DNA of 33,668 nucleotides from Mariprofundaceae bacterium (GTDB lineage Bacteria; Pseudomonadota; Zetaproteobacteria; Mariprofundales; Mariprofundaceae): NCBI GenBank assembly GCA_015663235.1, contig DQSL01000043.1, positions 1 to 33,668 of the forward strand, read 5' to 3'. Shown piece by piece: positions 15,391 to 24,008 of this stretch (position 1 is its first letter; each line of letters starts with the position of its first letter). The notes under the pieces were generated by a model. It saw only the letters and a program-made list of their open reading frames with translations, ran no database searches and was not told where the DNA came from. The position numbers and the translations under genes were made by a program.

Positions 15391-17514
15391 TTGAGTAAGA
15401 AAAAAACAGTATACGGTAGTCGCAAGCCCCGAGTAAGTTCGGATGATAAACGTTCGCATCAGAGCAAACCAGAAACCAAAACAATAAGTGGGTTTTCATG
15501 GCCATCTGAGCCACCTGAGCGAAAAAAGAAGTTTAAAGATGATGGTGCAGCCAAAGGCAAAGGTCGCGATGGTGGAAGCTTGCGTGGTGTGTATGGCAAG
15601 CGAAAAGAAGATAAACGCGGCAAACCCAGTGATAAAACTTGGATAGGCACAGTCTCTGCCCACCCTGATGGTTTTGGTTTTGTGAATGTTGAAGGGCGTG
15701 ATGAAGATGTGTTTTTATCTGTGGATGAAATGCGTGATGTCATGCATGGCGACAAGGTTGAAGTGCGTACATTTATGCGCCGTGGTCGTGAAGCAGGTGC
15801 GATGGTGCGCATGATTGAACATGCACCAAGTACGATTACAGGGCAGTTTAAAATGGAGCATGGTCTTGGTTTTGTTTATCCGCGATCCAAACGTATGCAG
15901 CAAGCTATTTTAATTCAACGTGATGAAGCAGGTGGTGCGCATCATGGTGATTGGGTGCGTGTAGAAATTCAGCGCGGAACCAACCCTTTGCACGGTAAGA
16001 TTATTGAAGTGATGGGTGATGACTTAACACCAACCAAGCTGGTGGATTTGATTGTTGCAGAGCAAGGTTTATCTGCAACATTTCCGCCTGATGTTGAAGC
16101 CGAAAGTGTTGCTATTCCAAGCAGGGTTCGCGCTAAAGATAAAAAAGATAGATTGGATTTAACACATTTACCTTTTGCCACGATTGATGGTGAAGATGCA
16201 CGTGATTTTGATGATGCGATTTGTGTGCAAAAGCGCGGTGATGGTTACGAAGCTTGGGTGGCGATTGCGGATGTGGCACATTATGTGCATGAAGGTTCTG
16301 CCTTGGATGCTGAAGCCTTGTCACGCGGCAATTCTTTTTATTTCCCAGACCGTGTGATTCCAATGTTGCCTGAAAAGCTATCGAATGGTTTATGCTCGCT
16401 GAATCCTCATGTGGATAGGTTGGCGATGGTGGTGCGTATGCGCTTTGATGCAGGTGGTAAACGCCGCACGGCGCGTGTGTATAATGCGGTGATTTATTCT
16501 TATGAGCGATTAACCTACGAGCAAGCCACGGCGTGGATAGACCATCAAGATAATAAGGCTGTGGCTGAGCCTAAAGTGCGCGAGATGTTGGATACTGCCA
16601 TGGGTTTGTATCAAGTCTTGGAGCGCAATCGCAACAAGCGTGGTGCATTGGAAATTGATGCACCAGAAGTTCGGGCTGTGATTGATGGTGATAGTATTTC
16701 GCATATCGAAGCGCGAGATAGGTATGTGTCGCACAAATTGATTGAAGAGATGATGTTGGCTGCCAATACTGCTGTTGCAGAATATTTAGAAAGTAAAAAA
16801 ATAGAGCAGTTGTACCGTGTTCATCCTGCACCTGAGCGTGAAGCAATTGAAAAACTTAATGCTTTCTTGGGGGTATTTGGGCTTAAAATTAGGCATCATA
16901 AAACCGAAGATGTGCGTCCCAAAGATGTGCAACAAGCTTTGGCAGCAGCCGAGGGTAAACCCTTCTCTCAAGTGCTGCATAAGTTGGTGCTTCGATCCAT
17001 GCAGCAAGCCAAATATACTACGCATAATGTGGGTCACTTTGGTCTTGCTTATGAGAGTTACGGACATTTTACCAGTCCGATTCGGCGTTATGCAGACTTA
17101 ACTACACATCGTAGGCTTAAAGCAGTGCTTGCGGGCGAAAAAGCATCCAAGCTGGACTTGGAAGCAGTTGGCGCGCATATTTCAACCCAAGAGCGCATTC
17201 AACAGCGCGCAGAGTGGGATACACAAGCGATGCTTGCTGCGTTGTATCACCACAAAGATATAGGTAAAACAATGGAAGCCGTGGTTTCTGGTGTGACCAA
17301 ACGGAAAGTTTTCCTTTCTTTTAAGGAAACATTGGCAGAAGCAGCGATGGATGTAGATGATCTGCAAGGAAGCTTTGAGTTGGATGATGTGCATCACAGG
17401 CTTACAGCCAAGCGTGGTGGTTTTTCTATTGGTTTGGGTGATACTATGCATGTTGAAATTGAATCTACGGATGCGGTGCGCGGGCAAATTTCGGTGAGAT
17501 TAGTTGCCGATTAA
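15391..17514 (+). CDS. rnr: Ribonuclease R
   Basis: 3'-5' exoribonuclease that degrades structured RNA. I place the start at TTG 15391 (GAGG about 9 bases upstream), giving 707 residues; the track's earlier TTG lies inside pheT. The first ~80 residues are basic and low-complexity (PERKKKFKDD, YGKRKEDKRGKP). Cold-shock domains follow (TWIGTVSAHPDGFGFVNVEG from residue 83), then the RNB catalytic domain with the acidic cluster DGEDARDFDDA near residues 266-275 and GHFTSPIRRYADL, then a C-terminal S1 domain ending IRGQISVRLVAD-like. The usual N-terminal winged-helix domain and the Lys-rich C-terminal tail of E. coli RNase R are not seen. It is likely co-transcribed with pheT. Confidence 0.94.
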   Translation: MSKKKTVYGSRKPRVSSDDKRSHQSKPETKTISGFSWPSEPPERKKKFKDDGAAKGKGRDGGSLRGVYGKRKEDKRGKPSDKTWIGTVSAHPDGFGFVNVEGRDEDVFLSVDEMRDVMHGDKVEVRTFMRRGREAGAMVRMIEHAPSTITGQFKMEHGLGFVYPRSKRMQQAILIQRDEAGGAHHGDWVRVEIQRGTNPLHGKIIEVMGDDLTPTKLVDLIVAEQGLSATFPPDVEAESVAIPSRVRAKDKKDRLDLTHLPFATIDGEDARDFDDAICVQKRGDGYEAWVAIADVAHYVHEGSALDAEALSRGNSFYFPDRVIPMLPEKLSNGLCSLNPHVDRLAMVVRMRFDAGGKRRTARVYNAVIYSYERLTYEQATAWIDHQDNKAVAEPKVREMLDTAMGLYQVLERNRNKRGALEIDAPEVRAVIDGDSISHIEARDRYVSHKLIEEMMLAANTAVAEYLESKKIEQLYRVHPAPEREAIEKLNAFLGVFGLKIRHHKTEDVRPKDVQQALAAAEGKPFSQVLHKLVLRSMQQAKYTTHNVGHFGLAYESYGHFTSPIRRYADLTTHRRLKAVLAGEKASKLDLEAVGAHISTQERIQQRAEWDTQAMLAALYHHKDIGKTMEAVVSGVTKRKVFLSFKETLAEAAMDVDDLQGSFELDDVHHRLTAKRGGFSIGLGDTMHVEIESTDAVRGQISVRLVAD

Positions 17515-17565
17515 AATCGCACTTTTAGTTACAGTACACGCGGCTTCAAAATAGGGGGGAAGTAT

Positions 17566-18087
17566 ATGCCAGTACCAGAAACTGTTCAGCAACTCCGCGC
17601 TGCTCGTGCTTTGCATAAAGCATGGTTTGTACGTGCGGAAGCGTTGGTGAATGGCTTACCCGTGACTCAGGAACAAACACCTGTTCGTGCCATGGAATGT
17701 GAGTTCGGGAGATGGTTGAAGAGTGCCGAAGGTCGTTTGCGAGATTTTTCTGTGCTTCGTGATATTAAATTGACGCATGATTCGTTACATCAGGTTTATG
17801 CGGATATTTTTAATCTTCTTTTTCCCCAACCTACAGGTATGGGTAAGTTGTTTGGGCAAAGCAAAAAAACAAAAGCTTCCAATCACCTAGAAGCTGAAAT
17901 ATTGCTAACACGATTGCAAGGTCAATATGATACGCTGACGAATCTTTTAGCAGCACTTGAGAAAGATTATTTGGCATTAAAAGATAGGCCTAAGCCTCCA
18001 ATGGAAGATTTACAAATCCAGTCATTCCGTGATGTGGCGAAAATGATGGAAGAGCTTGAGAAAGATGTGGATGCTTGGTTGAAGTAA
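17566..18087 (+). CDS. Stand-alone CZB (chemoreceptor zinc-binding) domain protein
   Basis: 173 residues, no signal peptide or membrane segment. The N-terminal half fits a CZB domain: H17 in ALHKAW, C45 in ECEFGRWL, and H71/H75 in LTHDSLHQVY give the expected 3-His/1-Cys zinc site. CZB domains are usually fused to chemoreceptors or diguanylate cyclases and sense zinc or oxidants. Here the domain stands alone and is followed by a helical, charged C-terminal half (about 95-173) likely to form a coiled coil. AGGGGGGA lies upstream of the ATG. It is separated from both the rnr operon and dapA by short gaps. Its partner is unknown. Confidence 0.75.
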   Translation: MPVPETVQQLRAARALHKAWFVRAEALVNGLPVTQEQTPVRAMECEFGRWLKSAEGRLRDFSVLRDIKLTHDSLHQVYADIFNLLFPQPTGMGKLFGQSKKTKASNHLEAEILLTRLQGQYDTLTNLLAALEKDYLALKDRPKPPMEDLQIQSFRDVAKMMEELEKDVDAWLK

Positions 18088-18199
18088 ACACTCTTTTTGC
18101 TTTTACTAGACCTTTCCAAATAGCCCCATACAATTCTAGAACAGTGACAATGCTAAAATAATGTGGGTATAGTTCGCCTAAGTTAAAACAGGAGCACAT

Positions 18200-19090
18200 A
18201 TGTTTCATGGTGTGATGACAGCGTTGGTAACGCCTTTTAAGAACAATCAAGTTGATGAAGAAGCATTTCGCGCCCATATTGAGCGCCAAGTTGAAGGTGG
18301 CGTGGATGGTATTGTGCCTGCTGGTTCGACAGGTGAAGCTGCAACATTAAGTGTGGTTGAACATAAACGAGTGATTCAAATTGCAGTTGAGCAAGTCGCA
18401 GGGCGTATTCCTGTGATTGCGGGAACAGGAAGCAACAATACAGCCGAATCCATTGAGCTTACCAAAGCCGCCAAATCCTTGGGTGCAGATGCATCATTGT
18501 TGATCTCCCCGTATTATGTGAAACCCATGCAAGAAGGCATTTATCAGCACTACAAAGCCATTGCTGATGCCGTGCATATCCCCCAGATTTTATACAACGT
18601 GCCGGGGCGTACAGCTTCCAATATGGAGCCTGAAACCGTGGCGCGTTTATCGCATGTTTCAAACATCATCGCCATTAAAGATGCCACAGCAGATATGGCG
18701 CAACTTACACGCACCATGATGGCATGTGATAATCGTATTCTGTTTTATTCGGGTGATGATGCCAGCGTACTTCCCTTCATGACGATTGGTGGTGCAGGTG
18801 TGATTTCCGTGGTGTCCAATATTGCACCCAAAACCATGAAAGCTTTGGTAGATGCTGTAGTCACCAAAGATTTTGAGACTGCCAAAGCCATGCACTTTGC
18901 ATTGCAACATTTAACCGATGCGATGTTTGTGGCAAGCAATCCCATCCCTGTGAAAAAAGCATGTGAATTATTGGGTTGGATGAGAGGAGACTTGCGCTTG
19001 CCGCTGACTGAACAATCGGCTGAAAACACAACAGGTCTTCAACAAGTGATGGCTGACTTTAAGTCTGATGTGGAAACATTAAGAGGCTAA
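18200..19090 (+). CDS. dapA: 4-hydroxy-tetrahydrodipicolinate synthase
   Basis: Condenses pyruvate with aspartate semialdehyde in the lysine/diaminopimelate pathway, in the cytoplasm. 296 residues, normal length. The TIM-barrel Schiff-base Lys is K160 (IIAIKDAT); S43-T44 (PAGSTGEAATL), Y106, Y132 (YNVPGRT) and R137 complete the active site. E. coli has Thr at the position of S43, a conservative change. GGAG is 6 bases before the ATG. The 112-base gap upstream contains AT-rich sequence with a possible TATAGT -10 box. The convergent gene downstream ends 23 bases away. Confidence 0.97.
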   Translation: MFHGVMTALVTPFKNNQVDEEAFRAHIERQVEGGVDGIVPAGSTGEAATLSVVEHKRVIQIAVEQVAGRIPVIAGTGSNNTAESIELTKAAKSLGADASLLISPYYVKPMQEGIYQHYKAIADAVHIPQILYNVPGRTASNMEPETVARLSHVSNIIAIKDATADMAQLTRTMMACDNRILFYSGDDASVLPFMTIGGAGVISVVSNIAPKTMKALVDAVVTKDFETAKAMHFALQHLTDAMFVASNPIPVKKACELLGWMRGDLRLPLTEQSAENTTGLQQVMADFKSDVETLRG

Positions 19091-19113
19091 AGACATAACC
19101 TCTCGTGGGTTGT

Positions 19114-19686
19114 TTATTGATTTAAAAATTTGGTGAGGCTTATTGCACCGCGCACCTGACCTAGGTTATATCCAGTGGCAAGGTCATTTGGAAAGTGTTT
19201 GTTCAATGCTTTTCGCACGTTAGGTTTGATGTTACTGCCATGACAAGTAAGGCAAATCGGTTGCACACCTTGGGCTTTCATGAATCTGAAGGTGTTTCCT
19301 TTCAAACTGTATGTCATCATTTTGCCCACTTTCTTGCCGTCTGCCTGTTGTTGGTCAAATGATTTTAGCACCTCTTTTTCCCAATCATCAGGTGTGGCAG
19401 CATTTGCGTTGCGTGTTTTAAGGCTGACGCGTTTGACTTCCCAGCCTGTTTTGGTGCTCAGTTTTTGGGCAATTTTAGGTGCTTGTGTGGCGCAAACATC
19501 AATGGCATGAACTGGGCCGCCTTGTTTCATCGCGTGAACAAGTTGTGGTTTTAATGCACCACCGAATTGTTTTACTATGCTTAAAGCTTCTGTTTTTAGT
19601 GCCTGTTCGTCAGCAGCGATAGCCTGTTGGGATAGGGTTAAGCTAACCATCAAAATGAGTGCGTTTGAGAATGTTGAAATAGACAT
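19114..19686 (-). CDS. Secreted DUF3365 (Tll0287-like) c-type haem protein
   Basis: 190 residues from the ATG at 19686, which has GGAGGT five bases upstream; the track's earlier start lacks this. A signal peptide (MSISTFSNALILMVSLTLSQQAIA) targets the periplasm. A mature domain of the DUF3365/Tll0287-like type follows, with ALKPQLVHAMKQGGPVHAID and CATQAPKIAQKLS. A haem c attachment motif CLTCHG (C145, C148, H149) follows. Such domains act as haem-based sensors or small redox carriers; here no kinase or transmembrane output is attached. It is divergent from fliQ. A TTGTTT-N17-TAATAT pair lies upstream but would leave a leader of only about 7 bases. Confidence 0.8.
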   Translation of the reverse strand: MSISTFSNALILMVSLTLSQQAIAADEQALKTEALSIVKQFGGALKPQLVHAMKQGGPVHAIDVCATQAPKIAQKLSTKTGWEVKRVSLKTRNANAATPDDWEKEVLKSFDQQQADGKKVGKMMTYSLKGNTFRFMKAQGVQPICLTCHGSNIKPNVRKALNKHFPNDLATGYNLGQVRGAISLTKFLNQ

Positions 19687-19763
19687 ACTGACCTCCAATA
19701 TATTAGTAATTGCGTATTTTATAAACAATGGTGATAGCTGTCCACTAAAATGATATAGAAAGT

Positions 19764-19779
19764 TGGCATTGGCTTTGCT
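19764..19779 (+). promoter_or_regulatory. Sigma-54 (-24/-12) type promoter motif before fliQ
   Basis: TGGCATTGGCTTTGCT matches the sigma-54 pattern TGGCAC-N5-TTGCW, with GG and GC exactly 12 bases apart. The upstream gene is on the opposite strand, so the flagellar operon needs a promoter here. Sigma-54 control of middle flagellar genes is common in polar flagellates. The predicted transcription start (about 19790) coincides with the fliQ ATG. A sigma-70 like TATAGA (19754-19759) is an alternative. Confidence 0.45.
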
Positions 19780-19789
19780 TTTATGGCTT

Positions 19790-20059
19790 ATGAACCCTGA
19801 TTTAGTGATTAATTACGGCAAAGAAGCCCTTGAAATGATATTGATATTATCCATGCCGATGTTGGTGGTGGCGTTGGTGGTGGGGGTGGCGATTTCATTG
19901 TTTCAAGCCGTCACCCAGATTCAAGAAATGACACTAACTTTTGTGCCGAAAATTATTGCTGTCTTTGTGGCTATGGTTGTTGCAGCGCCTTGGATGGTGG
20001 AGACTTTGGTGAGTTACACGCGCCGCCTATTTGAATCCATTCCCATGCTTTTAAGCTAA
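19790..20059 (+). CDS. fliQ: Flagellar export gate protein FliQ
   Basis: 89 residues, the normal FliQ length, from the ATG at 19790 (MNPDLVINYGKEAL). The track's TTG start at 19763 would add nine residues not usual in the family and would bury the sigma-54 motif. It has two membrane segments (about 16-38 and 52-72) and the signature MLVVALVVGVAISLFQAVTQIQEMTLTFVPKI. FliQ forms the export gate with FliP and FliR. It is the first gene of the operon; fliP, normally just before it, is not here. No clear ribosome-binding site is visible. Its stop overlaps the fliR start (TAATG). Confidence 0.95.
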   Translation: MNPDLVINYGKEALEMILILSMPMLVVALVVGVAISLFQAVTQIQEMTLTFVPKIIAVFVAMVVAAPWMVETLVSYTRRLFESIPMLLS

Positions 20060-20838
20060 TGTTTCCATTCCCATCTGAACAAGACATTCTGGTTGGCACA
20101 CTCATCTTTTTGCGCATAAGTTTGCTAATGATGTTGCTGCCTGTATTGGGGCATAAAATGATTCCTGCACCAGTCAAAGCAGGGTTTGTCGGATTATTGA
20201 CGCTTTTGTTATTTCCTGTGGTGTCCAAACATGTGCCAGCGATTGAAGCTGATGTTGTTCGTTTTGCATTGTTGGCTATTCAAGAAATGTTGCTGGCAGC
20301 GGCTTTGGGGCTACTTGCACAACTCATTTTCACAGCCGCTCAGTTTGCAGGGCAGGTGATGAGCTTACAAATGGGTATGGCGATGGCGAGTATTTTTGAC
20401 CCCGCAACATCATCACAATCAGCTATCGTAGCCCAGTTTGTCGGAGTTTTGGCGATATTGATGTGGTTGGCAAGTGGCGCACATCATATGTTTATCATGA
20501 CTTTGATTGAATCATTTTCCATATTGCCTCCAGGTTCTTCTTGGTCTTTCCATGGCTGGCAGGCGATAACCGATGCTGCAGCCGCGATGTTTGTGCTTGC
20601 TGTGAAGCTGATGGCTCCCGTGTTATTGCTGTTGTTTTTTGTATATGTAGCACTTGGTTTGATTGCGCGAGCTGTGCCGCAGGTGCAAGTGTTTTTTGTA
20701 AGCTTCCCGCTTTCTGTGGGTTTGGGTTTGTTAATTCTTGGTTTATCGCTCCCTGCTTTTATGTCGCTGATGCATGATGGTTTTGTTGGGTTGGGGCAAG
20801 ATTTACCCATGTTTTTAAAACAGCTTTCAGGGCAGTAA
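20059..20838 (+). CDS. fliR: Flagellar export gate protein FliR
   Basis: 259 residues with about six membrane segments. FliR signatures are visible: FLRISLLMMLLPVLGHKMIPAPVKAG, GQVMSLQMGMAMASIFDPATSSQS and PQVQVFFVSFPLSVGLGLLIL. FliR completes the FliP-FliQ-FliR gate of the flagellar type III export apparatus in the inner membrane. It overlaps the fliQ stop by one base, and its own stop is followed directly by the flhB ATG. Confidence 0.96.
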   Translation: MFPFPSEQDILVGTLIFLRISLLMMLLPVLGHKMIPAPVKAGFVGLLTLLLFPVVSKHVPAIEADVVRFALLAIQEMLLAAALGLLAQLIFTAAQFAGQVMSLQMGMAMASIFDPATSSQSAIVAQFVGVLAILMWLASGAHHMFIMTLIESFSILPPGSSWSFHGWQAITDAAAAMFVLAVKLMAPVLLLLFFVYVALGLIARAVPQVQVFFVSFPLSVGLGLLILGLSLPAFMSLMHDGFVGLGQDLPMFLKQLSGQ

Positions 20839-21900
20839 ATGTCTGGCGAACAGGATAAGTCGCAGCAAACCGAAGATGCCAGTGAGAAGCGGCTGGAGGA
20901 TGCGCGAAAGAAAGGTCAAGTTGCCACCAGTCGAGAGCCGTCTACTGCGATTTCGTTTCTTATTCTTGCATCTTTATCGGCAACAGGGCTTGGCGCTTGG
21001 ATAGCTTCACGCAACGAACAGCTCATGAAACAATATCTTTCAGGACAAGTTAAAGTGGATATGACCCCTGAAGGTATGCAAACATTATTAATTGATTTGT
21101 CTATTGAAATTGCACTGATGGTATTGCCCATTGCGATTCCCATGGTGCTGGTAGGCATGTTGGTTATTTATTTGGTGACAGGTCCTGTGTTCACCTTTGA
21201 AACATTAAAACCAAAAATGGAAAAGGTCAGTCCCATCAAAGGTTTAGGACGGTTGTTTTCAAGCAAATCATTGGCTGAATTTGTCAAATCAGTCACCAAA
21301 CTAAGTATGATAAGTTTTATTTGTTGGTATGTGGTTTCAGACTTGTTCTTACCTGCTATTCATAGCTCAAGAAAAAGCGTGGATGACATTGTGATGCTGA
21401 TGGTGGATGGCAGTTTGGCCATTGTAGGGTTGGTTGCGGCTTTTTTCTTCGTTATTGCCTTGGCAGATGTGATTTACCAACGTTGGGAACATGCCAAGTC
21501 GATGAAGATGTCGATGAAAGAAGTGCGCGATGAACACAAAGAGTCAGAAGGCGACCCCCAGCTCAAAGCCAAAATTCGTCAAATTCAAATGGAACAAGCG
21601 CAAAACCGCATGATGGCCGATGTGCCGAAAGCCGACGTGGTGATTACCAATCCAACGCACTTTGCCGTGGCACTAAAATATGACGCTTTGGGCGGTGGTG
21701 CGCCCACGGTTGTGGCGAAAGGTAAGAATGAAATTGCTCAAAAAATCAAGGCATTAGCCAAGGAAAGTGGTGTGCCTATCCGAGAGAATAAACTTTTGGC
21801 GCGTTCCTTGTTTAAGGATGTACAGATTGGTCATGAAATCCCTGAGCAGCTCTTTGCGGCTGTGGCGGTTATTTTGGCAGAGGTCTTTAAAGTGAAATAA
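20839..21900 (+). CDS. flhB: Flagellar export switch protein FlhB
   Basis: 353 residues. A charged N-terminus (SEKRLEDARKKGQVATSRE) is typical, four membrane segments span about 37-210, and the cytoplasmic domain carries the self-cleavage motif N271-P-T-H274 in VVITNPTHFAVALKY. Cleavage after Asn switches export from rod/hook to filament substrates. SMKEVRDEHKESEGDP is the conserved linker. It directly follows fliR, with 14 bases to flhA. Confidence 0.97.
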   Translation: MSGEQDKSQQTEDASEKRLEDARKKGQVATSREPSTAISFLILASLSATGLGAWIASRNEQLMKQYLSGQVKVDMTPEGMQTLLIDLSIEIALMVLPIAIPMVLVGMLVIYLVTGPVFTFETLKPKMEKVSPIKGLGRLFSSKSLAEFVKSVTKLSMISFICWYVVSDLFLPAIHSSRKSVDDIVMLMVDGSLAIVGLVAAFFFVIALADVIYQRWEHAKSMKMSMKEVRDEHKESEGDPQLKAKIRQIQMEQAQNRMMADVPKADVVITNPTHFAVALKYDALGGGAPTVVAKGKNEIAQKIKALAKESGVPIRENKLLARSLFKDVQIGHEIPEQLFAAVAVILAEVFKVK

Positions 21901-21914
21901 GGGGCAGATACAAT

Positions 21915-24008
21915 ATGTTAGCAGGCGCAACTTTAACATTGCAACGTATGATCAAACATACTGATGTAATGTTGGCTGTGGGCGTGTTGGCGGTCATCAT
22001 GATTATGATGGTGCCATTGCCCACTTGGATTATGGATGCATTGCTTGCGATAAACATTGCGGCAGGCATTCTTATTTTATTGACTGCTTTGTTTGTGCTC
22101 AAACCCTTAGAATTTTCAATTTTTCCGTCTTTATTATTGCTCACCACGTTGTTTCGTCTTTCTTTGAATGTCGCAACCACCCGTTTGATTTTATTGCATG
22201 GCCAAGACGGTACTGCCGCCGCAGGTCAAGTCATTGAAGGATTTGGTCAATTCGTGGTTGGTGGTAATACAGTTGTTGGGCTGATTATTTTTATTGTGTT
22301 GGTATTGATTAACTTTGTGGTGATTACCAAAGGTTCAACACGTATTGCCGAAGTGGCAGCAAGGTTCACCTTGGATGCTATGCCTGGTAAACAAATGGCG
22401 ATTGATGCCGATTTGAACGCAGGCATGATTAATGAGGAACAAGCCAGACAACGGCGCGAGGACGTGGCACGCGAAGCTGAGTTTTATGGCTCTATGGATG
22501 GCGCGGCGAAATTTGTGCGTGGTGATGCGGTGGCAGGTTTGATTATCACAGCCATCAACTTGATTGCAGGTGTCATCATTGGCACAGCCCAACAAGGCAT
22601 GTCTATGGGTGATGCCATGAATGTGTACAGTATTTTGACGGTAGGTGATGGTTTGGTGTCCCAAATTCCTGCCCTGATTATCTCTACCGCAGCAGGTATT
22701 GTGATTACCCGTGCTGGCAGTGGCGCAACCATGTCGACTGAAATTACAAATCAATTTACAGCACACCCCAAAGTGCATTGGATTGCAGGTGGGGCAATGT
22801 TGTTCCTTGGTTTGGTGCCTGGGCTGCCTTTTATTCCATTTATGTTGCTCGCTATGGGTTTGGCATTTACAGGTTGGTATTTGCAAACCGCAGAAGATGA
22901 GAGCCAAGTCAACCCAGAGTTGGAGGCAGAAGTGATTGCATCTTCGGAATCCGTGGAAGAGCAACCCATGAGTGATTTGTTGGTGGTGGACCCGATTCGT
23001 TTGGAAGTGGGTTATGGCTTGATAGACTTGGTGGAAGGTTCTGCCGATGGCAACTTGTTGGAGCGGCTGCAAACAGTTCGCCGCCAGATTGCCCAAGAGA
23101 TTGGTTTTGTGCTGCCTCCAGTACATATCAAAGACAACTTACAACTGGGTGTGGGAGATTATCGGGTGTTGGTGCGCGGTGCTGAGGTTGGGCGCAGTGA
23201 GATTCGTCCACGCAACCTCATGGCTTTGGAAGGTCAGGTTGCAGGTGCGCCTGTGGAAGGTATTGCCACGCAAGAGCCAGCCTTTGGTTTACCTGCGTTG
23301 TGGATTACCCAAGAGAAGCGGCAACAAGCTGAACTTGCAGGGTATACCGTGGTTGAACCAGTCACAGTAGTAGTCACACATATTACAGAAATATTGCGTT
23401 CTCACGCTTCGGAAATGTTGGACAGGGCGCAAACCAGAGAATTGGTTGAGATGTTAAGCGAGCGTTATCCCAAAGTGGTGGATGATATTGTGCCAGCACA
23501 AGTCTCCTATGGTTTATTGCAAAATGTATTGCAGCGTTTGTTGGCTGAGTGGGTTCCTATTCGTGATTTATTACTGATTATTGAAACCATTTCTGATGGT
23601 TTGCAAGAGCAGTTGGATACACAAGCTATGGTAGAAAAAGTGCGGCAAAAGCTTGGGCGAAGTATTGTGCAAAACCATTTGGATGCACAGCATGGATTAG
23701 CTGTGTTTACGGTTGACGCTACGCTTGAACAAAGCATGACAGAGCGTTTGCAGCAATCACCAACAAACACATTACCCCTACCTTTAGAGTTTCAACAATG
23801 GCAACGCTTGTTAAGCCGCTTTACCGATATTGTGGCGACACAACAAGTGGATACGCCAGTGCTTCTAACCACACCATTATTGCGCTCGCACCTTGCTTTG
23901 GCGCTGGGTAAAGTGATGCCTCGGGTTGCCGTGTTGTCGGTGGCTGAAATTCCATCCCGTGTGCATATTCAAACATTAGCAAAACTAGGTCTACACGATG
24001 CAAATTAA
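21915..24008 (+). CDS. flhA: Flagellar export protein FlhA
   Basis: 697 residues, normal length. The N-terminal half has eight membrane segments with FRLSLNVATTRLILLHG and the cytoplasmic FHIPEP-family loop RFTLDAMPGKQMAIDADLNAG; the C-terminal half (about 345-697) is the cytoplasmic ring domain that docks export chaperones (LEVGYGLIDLV, LPPVHIKDN, RTRELVEMLSERYPKVV-like). It energises and sorts flagellar export with FlhB. AAGGGG lies about 11 bases before the ATG. Its last 11 bases overlap flhF. Confidence 0.97.
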   Translation: MLAGATLTLQRMIKHTDVMLAVGVLAVIMIMMVPLPTWIMDALLAINIAAGILILLTALFVLKPLEFSIFPSLLLLTTLFRLSLNVATTRLILLHGQDGTAAAGQVIEGFGQFVVGGNTVVGLIIFIVLVLINFVVITKGSTRIAEVAARFTLDAMPGKQMAIDADLNAGMINEEQARQRREDVAREAEFYGSMDGAAKFVRGDAVAGLIITAINLIAGVIIGTAQQGMSMGDAMNVYSILTVGDGLVSQIPALIISTAAGIVITRAGSGATMSTEITNQFTAHPKVHWIAGGAMLFLGLVPGLPFIPFMLLAMGLAFTGWYLQTAEDESQVNPELEAEVIASSESVEEQPMSDLLVVDPIRLEVGYGLIDLVEGSADGNLLERLQTVRRQIAQEIGFVLPPVHIKDNLQLGVGDYRVLVRGAEVGRSEIRPRNLMALEGQVAGAPVEGIATQEPAFGLPALWITQEKRQQAELAGYTVVEPVTVVVTHITEILRSHASEMLDRAQTRELVEMLSERYPKVVDDIVPAQVSYGLLQNVLQRLLAEWVPIRDLLLIIETISDGLQEQLDTQAMVEKVRQKLGRSIVQNHLDAQHGLAVFTVDATLEQSMTERLQQSPTNTLPLPLEFQQWQRLLSRFTDIVATQQVDTPVLLTTPLLRSHLALALGKVMPRVAVLSVAEIPSRVHIQTLAKLGLHDAN

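Noticed and set aside
19091-19113. Bidirectional terminator between dapA and the haem protein gene
   Set aside because: ATAACC/GGTTGT gives only six pairs including a wobble and no T-tract, too weak to call.
19700-19728. TTGTTT-N17-TAATAT promoter for the haem protein gene
   Set aside because: The boxes are good, but the start would fall about 7 bases before the ATG and cut into the GGAGGT ribosome-binding site, so it was not listed as a feature.
22335-23126. 263-residue minus-strand ORF opposite flhA
   Set aside because: It lies fully within flhA on the other strand, is unusually rich in His, Cys and Gln as shadow frames are, and shows no domain.
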